Notes under the pieces: generated by a model
The model's input: only the letters and a program-made list of their open reading frames with translations
Database searches by the model: none
What the model was told of the DNA's origin: nothing
NCBI GenBank assembly: GCA_022779365.1
Contig: JALFSI010000002.1
Coordinates: 1 to 21,593 of the forward strand
Reading direction: 5' to 3'
Length of the DNA: 21,593 bases
Source of the DNA: CAG-170 sp022779365
GTDB taxonomy: Bacteria; Bacillota; Clostridia; Oscillospirales; Oscillospiraceae
Shown here: piece after piece, positions 13,681 through 21,468 of the stretch
Layout: the number at the start of each line of letters is the position of its first letter
Numbering within the stretch: position 1 is the stretch's first letter
Position numbers and translations under genes: made by a program

Positions 13681-14517
13681 CTAGTCTGATTTTTCCACGC
13701 GCCAGATTTCTTCGTGAATTGTTTCGTCTCCGGGCGCAAGCTCGGTCATTTCACCGAGCGTTTCCATCTCCAGAATGTTGCGATCCATATACAGCTCGAT
13801 GTTGCTGCCGAGATCGGCGCAGCGCTCGATCGGGTGCGGCGCGATGGAAATTTCAAAGCGCTGCCCGAGATTGTGCCGGATGATGCGCGCGTCCGTGCAG
13901 TAAAGACCGAGCTTGAGATAGCCGTCCCGCGGCAGATGCTCCGCCGTCAGCGCGTCGGCGGTAAAATGCAGGCGCTCGTCGGCAAGGCTCGTCTCACCCC
14001 AGAGCGCGATGGTGCGCTGCGGGTTATAGCCGTTCTCCTGCCCGGCAAACGGGATCGTCACCGTGCCGCCGCCCGCGGTGGTGGATACGCCCCACGCCGC
14101 CGTGCGCACCGGCGCGTCCGCGCAGTTCTTAAGGCAATGCTGCACGCACACTGCACCGTCCGGGCGGAAGGCGATGCGGATGGTCTTTTCCTCCCGCAGC
14201 CACGGATCGACCTTCTGGCGCAGCTCCGCGCCGTCCTCCGTGATGGTATATGCGACCGGCTCGCGGTCGGGGTAGTAGCTTTTGTCGCTTTCCGGCGCGG
14301 ACCAGAAGCGGTGACCGCCGAAAATGCGCCAGCCTCGCGGATCTGTCAGCCCGTCCGAGCAGTCGTCCGGCTGGCGGTACAGCAGATTCGGCATCCCGCA
14401 GCACGACAGATGCACGATGCGCAGCCCGAAGTCCAGCGCCGCGCCGACCTCCGTCCTGCCGTCGCTCAAAAACAGAACGCGCCCGAAGCTCTCGTCCATT
14501 CGGATCTCGTGATTCAT
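13681..14517 (-). CDS. DUF4380-like protein with a probable mutarotase-type beta-sandwich
   Basis: A 278-residue predicted cytosolic protein without signal peptide. The segments ALDFGLRIVHLSCCGMPNLL, GGHRFWSAPE (67-76) and the following YYPDREPV resemble the DUF4380 family and, more distantly, aldose-1-epimerases, where the GGHR/WxAPE region lies at the sugar-binding face. The rest is beta-rich (WGVSTTAGGGTVTIPF and LYMDRNILEMETLGEM). Catalytic residues of classical mutarotases (two histidines and a glutamate) cannot be identified with confidence. The start at 14517 follows AGGAAGG. Position between the intact amidohydrolase and the sugar kinase suggests a role in anomer or ring-form conversion, or sugar recognition, but this is inference. 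Confidence 0.65.
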   Translation of the reverse strand: MNHEIRMDESFGRVLFLSDGRTEVGAALDFGLRIVHLSCCGMPNLLYRQPDDCSDGLTDPRGWRIFGGHRFWSAPESDKSYYPDREPVAYTITEDGAELRQKVDPWLREEKTIRIAFRPDGAVCVQHCLKNCADAPVRTAAWGVSTTAGGGTVTIPFAGQENGYNPQRTIALWGETSLADERLHFTADALTAEHLPRDGYLKLGLYCTDARIIRHNLGQRFEISIAPHPIERCADLGSNIELYMDRNILEMETLGEMTELAPGDETIHEEIWRVEKSD

Positions 14518-14571
14518 GGTCCTTCCTCTCGTTTCCCTCCGTCATGCGGAGTAAAATGGGGGTACTTTCGT

Positions 14572-15384
14572 TTATGGGATGAGCCTGCGCCCGATGGCAC
14601 GCTCATAATTCTCGCTCAGGATCAGGCGCTTGACGCCGTCGTCCAGATCGCTGCACAGCACGCGTCCGACCATGATGCGCGGGTCGTTGAACGTCTGATC
14701 CGTGCCGAACACAAAGCGCTCGATGGGTGCTTCCTTGACCAGCTCCTCCAGCCAGATCTGTGTGTAAAGCGAGCCGTTGATGTCCAGATAGACCTTGGGG
14801 AAGCGGTTTGCCAGCCGCAGCGAGTCCTGCACGCCCTGATACGTCCCGCCCATGTGACAGAGCTGGAGCTTCAGCTCCGGGTAGCGCTCCAGGACCGGCT
14901 CAAAATCCGCGGGCGGATTGGCAGGCTCGGTCTGCCAGGTGTGGCAGGCAACGAGAAGGTCATGCTCGATGCAGTATTCATACAGCCGGTCATAGTCGTG
15001 CGTGGAGATATACGTCTGCGTATCGCGCGGGTGTATCTTCACGCCGACAAGTCCCGTGTCATGGCGGTACTTTTCAAGCTGCGCGATACATACGTCATGG
15101 TAGTGCGGGTCGTAAAAGATCGAGGCGAACACATAGCCGGGATAGAGCCTTGTAAACTCCATCATGCGCTCGTTGCCGTCCTGCACGTTGCCATACAGCG
15201 CGCCAAGCCCGCTCGCGACCACTGCGCCGATGCCGATCTTGCGGCTCAGGCGCAGGCTCTCGGTCACCGGGAGCGTGCAGGTGTATGCGCCCGCCTGCTC
15301 GCCGTCGCCCAGATGGGCGTGCGCGTCCACGATGCGCAGTCCCTCCGGGATCACGCCGTTCATAACACTCTCTTTGATCGTCAT
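14572..15384 (-). CDS. Amidohydrolase family 2 metal-dependent hydrolase or decarboxylase (intact)
   Basis: A 270-residue TIM-barrel protein of the amidohydrolase-2 type. The metal site looks complete: the HxH pair His22/His24 in VDAHAHLG, His148 in VACHTW, His177 in LCHMGG and Asp229 in FGTDQ, with K116 and H118 in GVKIHP. The family includes hydrolases of lactones and amides and non-oxidative decarboxylases. The start codon overlaps the stop of the preceding paralogue by 4 bases (ATGA), so the two are made together. The RFVFGTDQTFNDP end segment and the strand order match the neighbour protein, which lacks all the ligands. The substrate is unknown; the context suggests a sugar- or cyclitol-derived acid, lactone or amide. 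Confidence 0.88.
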   Translation of the reverse strand: MTIKESVMNGVIPEGLRIVDAHAHLGDGEQAGAYTCTLPVTESLRLSRKIGIGAVVASGLGALYGNVQDGNERMMEFTRLYPGYVFASIFYDPHYHDVCIAQLEKYRHDTGLVGVKIHPRDTQTYISTHDYDRLYEYCIEHDLLVACHTWQTEPANPPADFEPVLERYPELKLQLCHMGGTYQGVQDSLRLANRFPKVYLDINGSLYTQIWLEELVKEAPIERFVFGTDQTFNDPRIMVGRVLCSDLDDGVKRLILSENYERAIGRRLIP

Positions 15385-16112
15385 ACGCCGCGCTCCTCCA
15401 CCAGTCGTTCAAAATTCCCGTGCGCGATGAGCTCCTTTTCCTCCTGCGACAGCTCGCAGTACAGCAGCTGGAACAGCTTATCATACGGCTCTTTTTCCGG
15501 CATATAGCTGCCGAACAGGAACTTGTCCGCGCCAAGGATCTTTGTCATGTTCTCGATCCCGTAATACTCGATGGTGTTGCAGGTGTCAAAATATACCTCG
15601 GGATAATACTGCGCAAAGCGGACATATTGGCGGTTGAGCCACTGGTCCGTATTTGTGATGATGAGGCGGAGCTGCGGATACGCCTCCTTGACCGCCGCCG
15701 CGTCGCGCAGGTCAAGCTCCTGAAGCGACACCAGCAGCGGCGTGCGGCTTTCCGTCAGCACATCCAGCATCCAGTCGTACATCCACACATGCAGCGGCGC
15801 GGCGTAGGTTTTCGGATGGATACGGAACAGCGCGTGCTCGTCGCGGATGGCGCGGATCATCCCCTCGCGGGTGAACGTCTCCTCGGCGTAGCACGGCGGC
15901 ATCAGGCGGTAGACGGGATACTCCGTTCCGCCGGACTGCGCCGCATAGCGGCGCGTGCGCTCGTTCGCATCCGCGCCCTTGTCGTAGTTGTAGATGGCAC
16001 GGGCGACGATCTGATTGCGCTCCGCCAGCGCCGCGACCTCATCATGCAGGCACGCATATTGCAGCGGACGCCGCTGCACATAAAAGCCGCAATTGATGTC
16101 CTTAAAAATCAT
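15381..16112 (-). CDS. Amidohydrolase-2 paralogue lacking metal ligands (probable pseudoenzyme)
   Basis: A 243-residue protein that aligns with its downstream neighbour along its length, but each metal ligand position is changed. DINCGF (5-10) replaces DAHAHL, VSLQE (128-132) replaces ACHTW, ITNTDQ (152-157) replaces LCHMGG, and FGSYM (200-204) replaces FGTDQ. The RIHP stretch (98-100 region) and the barrel strands are kept (VYFDTCN against VYLDING, KFLFGS against RFVFGT). The frame is intact and has a strong GGAGGA site before the ATG at 16112, so it is not a decayed gene. A 4-base overlap with the intact enzyme suggests equal production and a heteromeric complex with this chain as structural or regulatory subunit. 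An open frame extends upstream without a ribosome site and is not used. Confidence 0.82.
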   Translation of the reverse strand: MIFKDINCGFYVQRRPLQYACLHDEVAALAERNQIVARAIYNYDKGADANERTRRYAAQSGGTEYPVYRLMPPCYAEETFTREGMIRAIRDEHALFRIHPKTYAAPLHVWMYDWMLDVLTESRTPLLVSLQELDLRDAAAVKEAYPQLRLIITNTDQWLNRQYVRFAQYYPEVYFDTCNTIEYYGIENMTKILGADKFLFGSYMPEKEPYDKLFQLLYCELSQEEKELIAHGNFERLVEERGV

Positions 16113-16202
16113 AGCTTCCTCCGTTTTTCCGGGAAACCGTCCGCCGCCGCGCGCCGGACGCCGGGTCAGTATGGTCGTGTAGCTGGGATGTTTTGAGATA
16201 GA

Positions 16203-16241
16203 TACGAAAAGCGGGCGGCAGGCACGACCCTGCCCCCCGCT
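16203..16241 (-). terminator. Terminator between the second Gfo/Idh gene and the amidohydrolase pair
   Basis: A 13-bp stem with one mismatch (16229-16241 with 16210-16222) is followed by TTTCGTATC on the minus strand. It splits the cluster into two units, though partial read-through is possible because I find no good promoter in 16113-16202. Confidence 0.75.
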
Positions 16242-16249
16242 ATGCTGGG

Positions 16250-17251
16250 TCACAGTTTTTCGGCTTGCAGGTGCATAACACCCGTTAACACAAAGCGCTC
16301 CGCCGCCTTGTAAAGGCGTTCGAGCGTGTCCAGATTCCGCATGGTGTCGGAAAGCCCGATGGGAAGCGGCTCTCCGTATAGGATCGCGCGGCTCATCGCC
16401 TCCGCCTCCAGCCGGTAGCACGCGCTGCCAGGGACGGAGATCCGCTCCGTCCGGTCGCCGATCGTCAGCAGCAGCTCGCCCGCGCCCGGCTCAAAAAGCA
16501 TCGGCACGCAGAGCGTCCCGCGCTCGCCGACGAGCACCATGCGCTGCTCCTGCTGGGCGTTGAACCAGCTGTGGAGCGTGCCGAGCGTACCGCCGTCGTA
16601 GCGCAGCCAGCACGCCGCGTTCCAGTCCACACCTCCGCGGCAGCCGAGCGAGCCGCCCGCCTGTAAAAGCCGCTCGCCCTGCGCCGTCATCACGGCGTTC
16701 ATACAATCGACCACATAGCAGCCGACGTCGTATAAACAGCCGCCGCCAAGCTCCGCGTCCTCCCGTGCGGGACTTTTCCATGTCAGCGGATACCCGTGCG
16801 TGCCCTGCATACTGCGGATACGCCCAAGGACACCGCTCTCAACGATCTGCATCATTCTGCGGAATTTTTCGCCGCAGCGGTACATGAACGCCTCCATCAG
16901 AAGCACGCCGTTTTCCTCCGCCGCGCGGCGCATGGCATCGCCGTCGGAGACCGTGCAGCCCATGGGCTTTTCACACAGGACGTGCTTGCCGTGCCGCATG
17001 GCGCGGATCGCCCACTGCGCGTGCAGCGCGTTTGGGACAGGCACATAGACCGCGTCGATCTCCGCATCCTCCAGCAGCGCCTCATAGCTGCTGTAATGGC
17101 GGCACTCCGGCGCAAACGACGCCGGAAACGCCGTGCGCGAGGCGACCGCCGTCACGCGGCAAAGCTCTGAGCCGCACAGCTCCGGGATCATAAAATCCCG
17201 CGCGATCATCGCGTTTCCGAGCACGCCCCAACGGACGCACCGCTTGCTCAT
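16250..17251 (-). CDS. Gfo/Idh/MocA-family oxidoreductase (dihydrodiol/xylose dehydrogenase-like)
   Basis: A 333-residue NAD(P)-dependent dehydrogenase. The Rossmann start is RWGVLGNAMIARDF, which is the GxLGxAxIAR variant typical of the dimeric dihydrodiol/D-xylose dehydrogenase subgroup, as is LLMEAFMYR (117-125). The catalytic-site EKP is at 94-96 (VLCEKPMG), and the substrate-side motif GGGCLYDVGCYVVD gives Asp175 and Tyr179. Where relatives usually read YRFHPQ, this protein has YRCGEKF, so that histidine is missing. The start codon overlaps the creatininase stop by 4 bases, which suggests translational coupling and a consecutive reaction. It probably oxidises a hydroxyl of a sugar or cyclitol; the substrate is not known. 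Confidence 0.9.
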   Translation of the reverse strand: MSKRCVRWGVLGNAMIARDFMIPELCGSELCRVTAVASRTAFPASFAPECRHYSSYEALLEDAEIDAVYVPVPNALHAQWAIRAMRHGKHVLCEKPMGCTVSDGDAMRRAAEENGVLLMEAFMYRCGEKFRRMMQIVESGVLGRIRSMQGTHGYPLTWKSPAREDAELGGGCLYDVGCYVVDCMNAVMTAQGERLLQAGGSLGCRGGVDWNAACWLRYDGGTLGTLHSWFNAQQEQRMVLVGERGTLCVPMLFEPGAGELLLTIGDRTERISVPGSACYRLEAEAMSRAILYGEPLPIGLSDTMRNLDTLERLYKAAERFVLTGVMHLQAEKL

Positions 17252-18051
17252 GCCCGCAGCGCGGCATACGCCGCGTCCACCTGCGCGCAGATATGGTCGA
17301 GCGCGGCGGTAAAGTAGCGCTCGCCCGCCTCCACGGTCGCGTCGCGCGGGTCAAAGCGCACGCACCGATCCGGCGTGGGCTTGCCCTCAAACACGCAGTC
17401 GTCGGCAATGCCCCAGTCGGTGTACGGCAGCTTCACGTCGCGCGGCGGGAACTGGGAGAGATCGACGTTTTCGTCGTCCAGATACCGCATGAGCGACGTC
17501 TCGACCTCGCAGGCGTGCCCAAAATCGAGCGTCTCGCCCGCGCGCGCAACGTTGGGGAACGCAACGATGACCTTTGACGGTGTCTCATTGGAAAACTCGA
17601 TCGTCAGACGGTCAAGCTGCTCACGCTGCCCCCACGCACCGTGCCCGTTCACGATCACGATGAGCTTGTACGCCTGCTGCACGAGCAGGCGCAGATGCTC
17701 CCGCACCGTGACCGCGAACAGATCCTCGCGCGCGTAATAGCTTTTTACGGAGTTTTTCGGAACGTCCATGCCGACCACATACATCGACTCGGCGTCTGCA
17801 AAGCCCTTGTCCTTCAGGATCTGCGCCGGGCGCTCGCGCTCCGTTCCGAGGAACAGCGTCGGCATGACCACGCCGCCAGTGCGCAGCGCCGCGCGGCGCG
17901 CAAGCTCCTGCGCCATGAGGGGGTCTGTGCCGAACGGCATGGCAGGACCGTGCCACTCCAGCGGTCCGAGCGGCAGATAGACGATCGGGCAGCGGGCGCG
18001 CTCCGCCAGGATCTCCCCCGGACGCAGACGCTCTAACTGTACGGTACGCAT
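17248..18051 (-). CDS. Creatininase-family metal-dependent hydrolase
   Basis: A 267-residue protein of the creatininase family. The expected metal ligands are present: Glu32 and His34 in PLGPLEWHGPAMPFGTD, Asp43 at its end, His137 in VNGHGAWG and Glu182/Glu184 in GHACEVETS. Known members include creatininase, the formamide hydrolase of the archaeal F420 pathway, MftE peptidase and IolN, which opens the ring of a diketo-inositol. The flanking Gfo/Idh dehydrogenases make the IolN-like role the most attractive, with amide or lactone hydrolysis as the alternative. The start at 18051 follows GGAGGA. It is 22 bases after one dehydrogenase gene and overlaps the other by 4 bases, so it sits in the middle of a tight operon. 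Confidence 0.9.
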   Translation of the reverse strand: MRTVQLERLRPGEILAERARCPIVYLPLGPLEWHGPAMPFGTDPLMAQELARRAALRTGGVVMPTLFLGTERERPAQILKDKGFADAESMYVVGMDVPKNSVKSYYAREDLFAVTVREHLRLLVQQAYKLIVIVNGHGAWGQREQLDRLTIEFSNETPSKVIVAFPNVARAGETLDFGHACEVETSLMRYLDDENVDLSQFPPRDVKLPYTDWGIADDCVFEGKPTPDRCVRFDPRDATVEAGERYFTAALDHICAQVDAAYAALRA

Positions 18052-18073
18052 AGGCGTTTTTCCTCCGATTGTG

Positions 18074-19204
18074 TTAGATCAGTGCAGACTCTTCCTTGCG
18101 CGACCAGTCGCCGACGCTGATGTAGCCGGCGGGCAGCGCCTTGGGCGTTTCAAAGGTGGACTCAAGCTGATACACCGTGCCGTTTTCGGCGCTGAGCATA
18201 ATGCCGTGCATCATCTCGAACACATGATACGCCATTTCCTTGCTGGCGCGGTGGTCACGACCGGCGGCGATAGACCACGCCATCTCCGTCGCGCCCAGAC
18301 CGCGGGAGTTTTCCTTGTAGCCGTGCGTGAACGGGAACTCGACCGGCTCACTCAGCGGCTTTTGCAGATACACCGGCGCGCCGAACTGGTTCGGGTCGCC
18401 CATGGTCAGGATGCCTTCCGTGCCGTAGATCTTCAGGCAGGTCTCCTCGTCCTCGATGCAGTCAGAGTTCATGTGCAGCGTGCCCAGAACGCCGTTTGCA
18501 TACTGCATGGCGGCAGTGATGACGTTGGGAACCTCCACGTCGTATTCCTTCTCAAAGCCGGGCGCGCCGATGCGCGTGTTGACGCGGTGCGGCTCGTTCG
18601 TGGAGGTGAACGCCGCCACGGACTTGACCGGTCCGAGGATGGCGGCAAGCGCCGTGAGGTAATAGCCGCCCATGTCAAATCCGATGCCCGCGCCCTTCTT
18701 GGCAAGATGGGTCAGGAACTCGGCATAGATGCCGTAATCGCGGGAAACGGAGGCGCGGCAGCTCAGGGGCTTGCCGATCAGACCCTTTTCCACGATGTAC
18801 TTTGCCGTCTGCACCGACGCGCCGAGGAACGTATCAGGTGCGACGCCCAGATGCAGCCCCTTGGCATTCGCCAGCTCGACGAGCTCCTTGCCCTGCCACA
18901 GATCGACGGCGATCATCTTTTCCGAGAAAACGTGCTTGCCAGCCAGCAGTGCCTGCTTGATGATGGGATAGTGCGCGGCAGGCGTGGTCAGGCAGATCAC
19001 CATCTCGATCTCGGGATCGGCGCAGATCTCATCCAGACTCATCGCCCGGACGCCGAACTTCTCCGCGCTGGCGTTCATGCGATCGACCATCAAGTCGCTG
19101 CACGCGACGAGATCGATGGCAGTGAACTTGCCGGAGGTGAGGTTGGTCATGTAAATGTCGCTGATCGAACCGCAGCCAACGACAGCCGCTTTGATCTTCC
19201 GCAT
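18074..19204 (-). CDS. Gfo/Idh/MocA-family oxidoreductase (EKP changed to EKM)
   Basis: A 376-residue dehydrogenase of the same superfamily as the gene at 16250 but clearly a different branch and longer. The N-terminal nucleotide-binding motif is VVGCGSISDIY (8-18). The usual EKP tripeptide reads E95-K96-M97 (VFSEKMIAV), keeping the catalytic lysine but losing the proline. The second-domain motif is GFDMGGYYLTAL with Asp177 and Tyr181 in place of the frequent D-x3-H. It lies 15 bases after the DegT-type aminotransferase and 22 bases before the creatininase gene. The start at 19204 follows GGAGGG. It probably catalyses oxidation or reduction of a ring hydroxyl on the same substrate as the aminotransferase. 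Cyclitol dehydrogenase is one option; the sequence alone does not decide. Confidence 0.9.
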   Translation of the reverse strand: MRKIKAAVVGCGSISDIYMTNLTSGKFTAIDLVACSDLMVDRMNASAEKFGVRAMSLDEICADPEIEMVICLTTPAAHYPIIKQALLAGKHVFSEKMIAVDLWQGKELVELANAKGLHLGVAPDTFLGASVQTAKYIVEKGLIGKPLSCRASVSRDYGIYAEFLTHLAKKGAGIGFDMGGYYLTALAAILGPVKSVAAFTSTNEPHRVNTRIGAPGFEKEYDVEVPNVITAAMQYANGVLGTLHMNSDCIEDEETCLKIYGTEGILTMGDPNQFGAPVYLQKPLSEPVEFPFTHGYKENSRGLGATEMAWSIAAGRDHRASKEMAYHVFEMMHGIMLSAENGTVYQLESTFETPKALPAGYISVGDWSRKEESALI

Positions 19205-19219
19205 AGCGTTCCCTCCGCC

Positions 19220-20434
19220 TTACAGGCTCTCGATGATGGCGCGGATGTTCTTGGCGACCTGCGCGATCTCCGCGTCGGTGGAGTTGATGTTGATGCCCGT
19301 GCCCGAGCCGAGGCCCTTGTCCACAACGCCCACGGAGATGTTGACGGCGCGCAGCAGGATGTCGTCGGTCTGCGGCAGCATATGCTTGGCATAGTGCGCG
19401 TCGCAGTTGTGGAACGGATGGTTGTCGGTCCAGGTCTTCTTTTCAAGGATCTGCTCCATGTTGTTGTAAACGTGCCAGCCGGAGTTTGCGATAGGGGCAG
19501 TGCCTGCCTTCTCGCAGAACTTCGCAGCCATTTCCTGCGTATCGAACAGCAGCGTCAGCAGCGTCGCGCACTCGCCGGTGTCGTTGATCCTGCGGAAACT
19601 GAGACCGTCAATGCCCTGAAGCTGATCCTTGAGCGCCTTCTTCTTGGCGCGCAGCGTTTCAAGAATGCCGTCGAGCTTTCTGCCCTGTGCCAGCGCGACC
19701 GCGCCCGCCAGCTCGTTCATACGCATATTCATGCCGACCATCGAACGGTTGCCGACCTCAACGCCCATGCGGGAGGGCTTATGACCCTGATCGTGGAAGC
19801 CGAAGGCGCGCTCGTAGAGATTGTCGTCAGACGTGCCGACAAAGCCGCCGTCGCCGGTGGTGATGGTCTTAAAGACGTTCAGAGAGTATGCGCCCATGTC
19901 GCCGATCGTACCGACGCGCTTGCCCTTGTAGCTCGCGCCGACTGCCTGGCAGCAGTCCTCGATGACGTACAGATCGTGCTTCTTGGCGATCGCCATGATC
20001 GCGTCCATGTCGCAGGGGTTGCCGAGCATATGGACCGGCATGATCGCCTTGGTCTTGGGGGTGATGAGCGCTTCGATCTTGGTGGGGTCGATCGTCAGAG
20101 AATCATCGACCTCCGCGAGGATCGGGGTCGCGTTCATCATGGCGATGGTTGCGATGGAAGCGATGAAGGTATAGCCGGGGACGATGACCTCATCGCCCAT
20201 GCCGATACCCAGCGCCGCCAGGCAGCACATCAAGGAGCCCGTGCCGGAGCTGGTCGCCACAACGTGCTTATGCCCCAGACGCTCTGCCATTTCCTTTTCA
20301 AACGTTGCCACCTTCGCCTGGAAGCCGTCAACGCCCGGCGTGCCGTAGCGGAACAGGTTGCCGCTTTCGATCACGTCCATGAGTTCTTTCTTTTCTTCCG
20401 CTCCGAATACATAAGAGCCAGGTCCGCCTGCCAT
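19220..20434 (-). CDS. DegT/DnrJ/EryC1/StrS-family sugar (or cyclitol) aminotransferase
   Basis: A 404-residue PLP enzyme of fold type I. Family marks are VVATSSGTGSLMCCLAALGI (PLP phosphate site, 58-77), EVIVPGYTFIAS (82-93), VIEDCCQAVGA with Asp160, and the Schiff-base Lys189 in YSLNVFKTITTGDGG. The ending SGTGININSTD differs from biosynthetic dTDP-sugar enzymes. Members convert keto-sugars or ketocyclitols to amines with glutamate or glutamine, and some act on scyllo-inosose; the reverse, deamination, is chemically possible. The start at 20434 follows GGAGG. It is the first gene of the DegT - Gfo/Idh - creatininase - Gfo/Idh operon, with a plausible promoter at 20502-20529. No nucleotide-sugar synthesis gene is near, so a catabolic role is preferred here. 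Confidence 0.92.
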   Translation of the reverse strand: MAGGPGSYVFGAEEKKELMDVIESGNLFRYGTPGVDGFQAKVATFEKEMAERLGHKHVVATSSGTGSLMCCLAALGIGMGDEVIVPGYTFIASIATIAMMNATPILAEVDDSLTIDPTKIEALITPKTKAIMPVHMLGNPCDMDAIMAIAKKHDLYVIEDCCQAVGASYKGKRVGTIGDMGAYSLNVFKTITTGDGGFVGTSDDNLYERAFGFHDQGHKPSRMGVEVGNRSMVGMNMRMNELAGAVALAQGRKLDGILETLRAKKKALKDQLQGIDGLSFRRINDTGECATLLTLLFDTQEMAAKFCEKAGTAPIANSGWHVYNNMEQILEKKTWTDNHPFHNCDAHYAKHMLPQTDDILLRAVNISVGVVDKGLGSGTGININSTDAEIAQVAKNIRAIIESL

Positions 20435-20501
20435 AATAAAATACCTCCCAGATTATTTTGCATTTTTTGGATGCGCGCAGCACACCCAATTCTACCCTCT
20501 G

Positions 20502-20529
20502 ATATTACCAGACTTCCCGGAAAACGCAA
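20502..20529 (-). promoter_or_regulatory. Putative promoter of the aminotransferase operon
   Basis: TTGCGT (20524-20529) and TAATAT (20502-20507) on the minus strand are 16 bases apart, giving a leader of about 60 bases. Moderate match to consensus; it is the best candidate in the 151-base gap between the deacetylase and aminotransferase genes, where no terminator is visible. Confidence 0.45.
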
Positions 20530-20585
20530 CGATTTTTGCGCGTTCTCCGAGGTACGAAACTTGTCTTAAATAGTTTAGTGAAGCC

Positions 20586-21311
20586 TTACGGCAGTACGCG
20601 CTCGGTGAAGCGGGTCCTGTGACCGTCCAGCGCGCGTACAAAGCCCTCGGCATACTTGCAGCCCGCCTGCATCCCGCGGAACTCCGAGGTGATGCGCACC
20701 GTATCGAAGAAGCGCTCCTCGTCGCCGCCGAACTGTGCATAGTTATCCGCCATCCACGCCTTCTGGCTCTCCATGCAGCCGAGCATTTTCATCTTCGTCT
20801 CATAGAAATCGGTGATGTCCACATAATCCGTCGGGATAAAGCCCATAGACGCTGCCGGCTCAAAATACCAGATGGAGGGGATCACGTCATACGGCGGCTC
20901 TTCCGTTTTGAGGTGGGCAATGGGGATCATCACGGCGATGTCGTTGATGATCTTGCTGGTGAGCATATGATCGGGGTTATAGTCGTGCGGGTTGTGGGTG
21001 AAGATGACGTCCGCCTTGCAGTGCCGGACGAGGTTGATGAACTTCAGGCGTGTTTCGCGGTCAATTTCAAAGAACATCTCATCGTCATAGTCCAGGCAGA
21101 TGTACTCCGCGCCGATGATCGCGGCGGAATTGGCAGCCTCCTGCTTGCGGATACGACCGATCTCCTCCATCGTGTGGCGGGCGGAGCCGATGTTTCCGTT
21201 CGTGGCGGTGGCGATAAAGACCTTGTGCCCCTGCGCGGCGTATTTTGCCAGCGTACCGGCGCACATGGTCTCGACATCGTCGGGATGAGCTCCAACTGCA
21301 AGAATATTCAT
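20586..21311 (-). CDS. PIG-L/LmbE-family zinc deacetylase
   Basis: A 241-residue protein of the PIG-L fold, whose members remove acyl groups, usually acetyl, from N-acetylglucosamine conjugates, aminosugars or thiol cofactors (for example BshB and MshB). The first motif GAHPDDVE holds His9, Asp11 and Asp12. The second, THNPHDYNPDH (105-115), supplies the third zinc ligand His115. TATNGNIGSARHTMEEIGRIRKQEA is the family's TxGExG-like loop, here with NGNIGS. Length is typical and no signal peptide is present, so it acts on a cytosolic substrate. The start at 21311 follows AAGGAT. It is the first gene of the metabolic cluster and is divergent from the OadG-like gene if the contig is circular. 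Bacillithiol-type function is possible but the neighbours favour an amino sugar or aminocyclitol. Confidence 0.92.
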   Translation of the reverse strand: MNILAVGAHPDDVETMCAGTLAKYAAQGHKVFIATATNGNIGSARHTMEEIGRIRKQEAANSAAIIGAEYICLDYDDEMFFEIDRETRLKFINLVRHCKADVIFTHNPHDYNPDHMLTSKIINDIAVMIPIAHLKTEEPPYDVIPSIWYFEPAASMGFIPTDYVDITDFYETKMKMLGCMESQKAWMADNYAQFGGDEERFFDTVRITSEFRGMQAGCKYAEGFVRALDGHRTRFTERVLP

Positions 21312-21338
21312 ACTTAAAGCATCCTTTCGTTTGAAATG

Positions 21339-21369
21339 GCGGGTCCGGGGCGCGTCCGCGCCCCGCCCA
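21339..21369. promoter_or_regulatory. GC-rich hairpin in the leader of the PIG-L deacetylase gene
   Basis: GGGGCGCG at 21347-21354 pairs with CGCGCCCC at 21357-21364, and flanking GCGGG/CCCGC bases may extend it. It lies 28 or more bases before the start codon, in the presumed untranslated leader. I find no convincing minus-strand promoter between here and 21468. Confidence 0.4.
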
Positions 21370-21433
21370 CACCAAATATGTCATGTTTTCACGCGATGGG
21401 AAATAGGCAATTTTTCATTTTGATAGGCATTTC

Positions 21434-21462
21434 TTGCACTTGCGTGGCTCTCATACTAGAAT
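21434..21462 (+). promoter_or_regulatory. Sigma-70-type promoter reading out of the right end
   Basis: TTGCAC (21434-21439) and TAGAAT (21457-21462) are separated by 17 bases on the plus strand. Predicted initiation is near 21469, the first base of the terminal repeat. If the ends are joined this is the natural promoter of the leader and OadG-like gene at 153-284. Confidence 0.6.
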
Positions 21463-21468
21463 CTGTTA

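Noticed and set aside
11735..13684. A 649-codon plus-strand open frame, with a similar 597-codon one at 13714-15507
   Set aside because: Both run antisense across several conserved genes on the minus strand and have the composition of complementary-strand shadows.
18071..20569. An 832-codon plus-strand open frame opposite the aminotransferase, dehydrogenase and creatininase genes
   Set aside because: It is antisense to well-recognised genes, is rich in His, Arg, Val and Ala as expected from the complement of GC-rich codons, and shows no domain.
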